Below are positions 61,427-64,000 of a DNA stretch of 64,000 nucleotides, in pieces. Position numbers and translations under genes: made by a program. Every line of letters starts with the position of its first letter. Position 1 is the stretch's first letter. The notes below the pieces were generated by a model that saw nothing but the letters and a program-made list of their open reading frames with translations, ran no database searches and was not told where the DNA came from. Source of the stretch: Murimonas intestini (GTDB lineage: Bacteria; Bacillota; Clostridia; Lachnospirales; Lachnospiraceae); contig QGGY01000001.1 of NCBI GenBank assembly GCA_003148945.1, positions 434,001 through 498,000 on the forward strand, given 5' to 3'.

Positions 61427-62401
61427 ATGAAAAAACCTTTAATAATATTGACGGGCCCTACAGCGGTGGGGAAGACCAGCCTGTCTGTCAGGCTTGCGAA
61501 AATGGCAGGCGGTGAAATCATATCAGCTGATTCCATGCAGGTCTATAAGGGTATGGATATAGGCTCAGCCAAGATAATGCCGGAGGAGATGCAGGGAGTC
61601 CGCCATTATCTCATTGATGAGCTGTCCCCGAAGGAAGAATTTAATGTAGTGAAGTTTCAGGAATATGCAAAGAAGTATATAGAAGAAATATATGCCAGGG
61701 GCAGGGTTCCCATCCTCACGGGAGGGACAGGCTTTTATATCCAGTCTGTCCTGTACGATATAGATTTTACTGAGACAGAAGAAAACCGGGAATACAGGGA
61801 ATACTTAGAAGGGCTGGCAAAAGAAAAGGGCCCTCTGTTCCTGCACGGGGAACTTCAGAAGGTGGATCCCCTGGCGGCTGAACAGATCCATGCGAATAAT
61901 GTAAAGAGGGTAATAAGGGCGCTGGAGTACTTCAGGGAAACTGGAGAACCTATATCAAAGCACAATGAAGAGGAGAGAAAAAAAGAATCCCCATATAACT
62001 TTGCTTATTTTGTTCTTAATGACAGACGGGACGTCCTCTATGACAGGATCAATAAAAGAATCGACATGATGCTTGAGGCCGGTCTGATTGAAGAAGTGAA
62101 GCGCCTGAAGGGAGAAGGCTGTACCCGGAACATGGTGTCCATGCAGGGGCTGGGGTATAAGGAAATACTTGATTACCTGGATGGTAGGTGCACGCTGGAG
62201 GAGGCTGTATATATCCTGAAAAGAGATACAAGGCATTTTGCAAAGCGGCAGCTGACCTGGTTTAAGCGGGAAAGGGATGTGATCTGGGTCAATAAAGATG
62301 AGTTTTCTTACAGCGAGGAAAAAATCCTTGCACATATGGATGAGATCCTGATCCAAAAAGGAATTTTGAATGAACGGAGAGCAGAAGATGACAGAGTATG
62401 A
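61427..62401 (+). CDS. miaA: tRNA dimethylallyltransferase
   Basis: 324 residues. The P-loop GPTAVGKTSLS (about 9-19), ISADSMQVYKGMDIGSAK, and GGTGFYIQSVLYDIDF identify MiaA. The last part, FAKRQLTWFKRERDVIWV, is the conserved C-terminal tRNA-binding end. It places the dimethylallyl group on A37, the substrate of MiaB. It lies 11 nt after mutL and overlaps the next gene by 14 nt. hfq, which follows miaA in Bacillus, is absent here. Confidence 0.96.
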   Translation: MKKPLIILTGPTAVGKTSLSVRLAKMAGGEIISADSMQVYKGMDIGSAKIMPEEMQGVRHYLIDELSPKEEFNVVKFQEYAKKYIEEIYARGRVPILTGGTGFYIQSVLYDIDFTETEENREYREYLEGLAKEKGPLFLHGELQKVDPLAAEQIHANNVKRVIRALEYFRETGEPISKHNEEERKKESPYNFAYFVLNDRRDVLYDRINKRIDMMLEAGLIEEVKRLKGEGCTRNMVSMQGLGYKEILDYLDGRCTLEEAVYILKRDTRHFAKRQLTWFKRERDVIWVNKDEFSYSEEKILAHMDEILIQKGILNERRAEDDRV

Positions 62402-63704
62402 TAATAAGTTAAATGATCAGATAGATAAAATGTACGGGGCCATGGGGATCAGTAAGGAAGCAGTTTCTTTCGGCCGCAGGATAGAGGGCAGATTAAAAGA
62501 ACGCTTTGAAAAAATTGACCTGATGGCACAGTACAACCAGCTGAAGGTCCTTGACGCAATGCAGAAAAACAGGGTGTGCGCTGAATGCTTCAACGGTACC
62601 AGCGGATATGGCTATAATGACCTGGGCAGGGACACTCTGGAGGCAGTTTATGCGTCTGTATTCCATACGGAGGACGCCCTGGTGCGCCCACAGATCACGT
62701 GCGGGACACATGCGCTCTCACTGGCGCTCTCATCTAATCTCAGGCCGGGTGACGGACTTTTGTCTATATCGGGCAAGCCCTATGACACGCTGGAGGAGGT
62801 CATAGGCATCAGGCCTTCAAAAGGATCTCTGGCAGAATATGGCGTGTCCTATTCCCAGGTTGATTTAAAAGCTGACGGCAGCTTTGATTTCGAGGGCATC
62901 AGAAAAGCCATAAAAGCTGATACAAAGCTTGTGGCCATCCAGCGCTCGAAGGGGTACCAGACAAGGCCGACGCTGTCTGTGCAGCAGATAGGGGAGGCTA
63001 TTGAATTTGTCAAGAGTATAGATCCCAGCATTATCTGTATGGTGGATAACTGTTATGGAGAGTTTGTAGAAGAGATGGAACCTTCTGATGTGGGTGCAGA
63101 TATGACTGTAGGATCTCTGATCAAGAATCCGGGAGGTGGTCTGGCTCCTATCGGAGGTTATATTGCAGGGACTAAGGAATGTGTGGAGAATGCGGCATAC
63201 CGCCTGACATCACCGGGGCTTGGAAAAGAGGTGGGGGCTTCACTTGGGGTAATGCAGTCATTTTATCAGGGGCTGTTCCTGGCGCCCACAGTGACAGCAG
63301 GTGCTCTTAAAGGAGCTGTGTTTGCAGCAAACATCTATGAGGAGCTGGGATATTATGTAGTGCCGGGAGGTTCGGAGGAGCGCCATGATATTATACAGGC
63401 TGTTGAATTTGGCTGTCCGGAAGGTGTCATTGCTTTCTGCAGGGGGATCCAGGCGGCTGCTCCTGTGGACAGCTATGTCACGCCTGAGCCGTGGGCCATG
63501 CCGGGCTATGACAGTGATGTGATTATGGCGGCAGGTGCTTTTGTGCAGGGGTCATCTATAGAGCTGAGTGCAGACGGACCAGTTAAACCGCCGTATGCAG
63601 TGTATTTCCAGGGAGGCCTGACATGGGAACATGCGAAGATGGGTATTCTTATGTCTCTGCAGAAGCTCATAGAAGCCGGAATTGTAAAGCCATGGCAGAT
63701 GTGA
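62388..63704 (+). CDS. methionine gamma-lyase / aluminium-resistance family PLP enzyme (YnbB-like)
   Basis: 438 residues from the ATG at 62388 with GGAGAG upstream. PF06838-type PLP enzyme: FNGTSGYGYNDLGRDTLEAVYA, PQITCGTHALSLAL, VDNCYGEFVEEMEP and the PLP lysine Lys246 in SLIKNPGGGLAPIGGYIAG. Known in Bacillus as YnbB next to miaA. It is annotated as aluminium resistance or methionine gamma-lyase family, but the substrate is not firmly established. It overlaps both miaA and the next gene, so it belongs to this operon. A cystathionine-type lyase acting on a sulfur amino acid is the likely chemistry. Confidence 0.88.
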   Translation: MTEYDNKLNDQIDKMYGAMGISKEAVSFGRRIEGRLKERFEKIDLMAQYNQLKVLDAMQKNRVCAECFNGTSGYGYNDLGRDTLEAVYASVFHTEDALVRPQITCGTHALSLALSSNLRPGDGLLSISGKPYDTLEEVIGIRPSKGSLAEYGVSYSQVDLKADGSFDFEGIRKAIKADTKLVAIQRSKGYQTRPTLSVQQIGEAIEFVKSIDPSIICMVDNCYGEFVEEMEPSDVGADMTVGSLIKNPGGGLAPIGGYIAGTKECVENAAYRLTSPGLGKEVGASLGVMQSFYQGLFLAPTVTAGALKGAVFAANIYEELGYYVVPGGSEERHDIIQAVEFGCPEGVIAFCRGIQAAAPVDSYVTPEPWAMPGYDSDVIMAAGAFVQGSSIELSADGPVKPPYAVYFQGGLTWEHAKMGILMSLQKLIEAGIVKPWQM

Positions 63705-64000
63705 TCGTGATCGGGGCAGGCGCTGCCGGAATGGCCGCGGCTGTTGGAGCGGCCAGAGCCGGGGCAGAGGTGATCCTTCTGGAGGGAAGGGAAAAGCCTG
63801 CAAAGAAGCTGCTTGTGACGGGAAACGGCAAATGTAATCTGACGAATGTCTCGGGAAATCTTTTGGAAATGTACAGAGGTACGTATCCGGAGTTTGTGCG
63901 GCCCATCCTGGAGAACTGGGGTCCCGGGGAAATTATCAGCTTCTTTGGAAGCATGGGGCTTCTGACAAGAGAGAAGAGGGGCGGTATCTACCCATATTCT
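63692..64000 (+). CDS. HI0933-type FAD-binding flavoprotein, N-terminal part
   Basis: The window ends inside this gene. The first 103 residues start MADVIVIGAGAAGMAAAVGAARAGA, the dinucleotide-binding motif, and continue LLEGREKPAKKLLVTGNGKCNLTN, diagnostic of the HI0933/YhiN family of NAD(P)/FAD-dependent oxidoreductases. The ATG overlaps the previous stop by 13 nt. The function of the family is unknown. Confidence 0.88.
   Translation, partial: MADVIVIGAGAAGMAAAVGAARAGAEVILLEGREKPAKKLLVTGNGKCNLTNVSGNLLEMYRGTYPEFVRPILENWGPGEIISFFGSMGLLTREKRGGIYPYS

Overview
The window reads as part of the chromosome of a low-to-moderate GC, spore-forming anaerobic Firmicute, most likely a gut Lachnospiraceae member. 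The reasons are: sporulation or germination genes (Csp-type subtilase, YqfC/YqfD, SpoVB-like flippase, a BofC-like protein, SpoIIIE/FtsK, a Cys/Gly-rich coat-like protein); anaerobic metabolism (glycyl-radical activase fragment, Re-citrate synthase, NfnAB, superoxide reductase, Rex); and Gram-positive style gene order (rex-nnr-alr-mazF, tepA-uppP-ftsK, yqfC-yqfD-phoH-ybeY, miaB-mutS-mutL-miaA-ynbB). Species was not determined. I saw no rRNA, tRNA, CRISPR array, transposase or prophage.

Layout. 1-4660: tail of a radical-SAM activase, two small Met-rich proteins of unknown function, a 49-residue charged peptide, the Cys/Gly-rich protein with a sigma-K-like promoter, and two divergent S8 proteases. 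4700-8103: Re-citrate synthase, an FCD-type GntR regulator and NADP isocitrate dehydrogenase, a glutamate-forming branch behind a promoter whose -10 lies in a perfect 24-bp palindrome. 8130-15600: ABC-F protein, aspartokinase, Rex, NAD(P)HX repair enzyme, alanine racemase and a MazF RNase with no antitoxin gene beside it. 15632-26783: mostly core genes (CNNM/CorC transporter, YebC, a CFI-box protein, ClpP-like protein, UppP, FtsK, NfnAB, Dabb protein, RlmH). 26785-38375: more variable content (AraC regulator, SecDF, two GNATs, two MATE pumps, an AAA/PD-(D/E)XK protein, a NuoE-like ferredoxin, desulfoferrodoxin and a 37-residue peptide).

38551-43053 is an OpuC-type osmoprotectant ABC operon with two Cys-rich proteins built in: a double 4Fe-4S protein between the binding protein and the ATPase, and a DUF2284 protein after the last permease. 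43134-53407 carries sporulation genes, PhoH/YbeY, a YerB-like lipoprotein, a flippase, pyridoxal kinase and proB-DUF896-cyclo-ligase-proA. 53541-64000 holds a GNAT, an M14 peptidase, then the tRNA-modification and mismatch-repair run. In that run mutL has an in-frame minisatellite in its linker, with a near-perfect 90-bp duplication.

The points most worth following are the osmoprotectant/Fe-S operon, the mutL repeat array, the palindromic GntR operator, the coat-like protein promoter, a dispersed GTTACTG...CAGTAAC palindrome, and transcripts that seem to start with a stem-loop.
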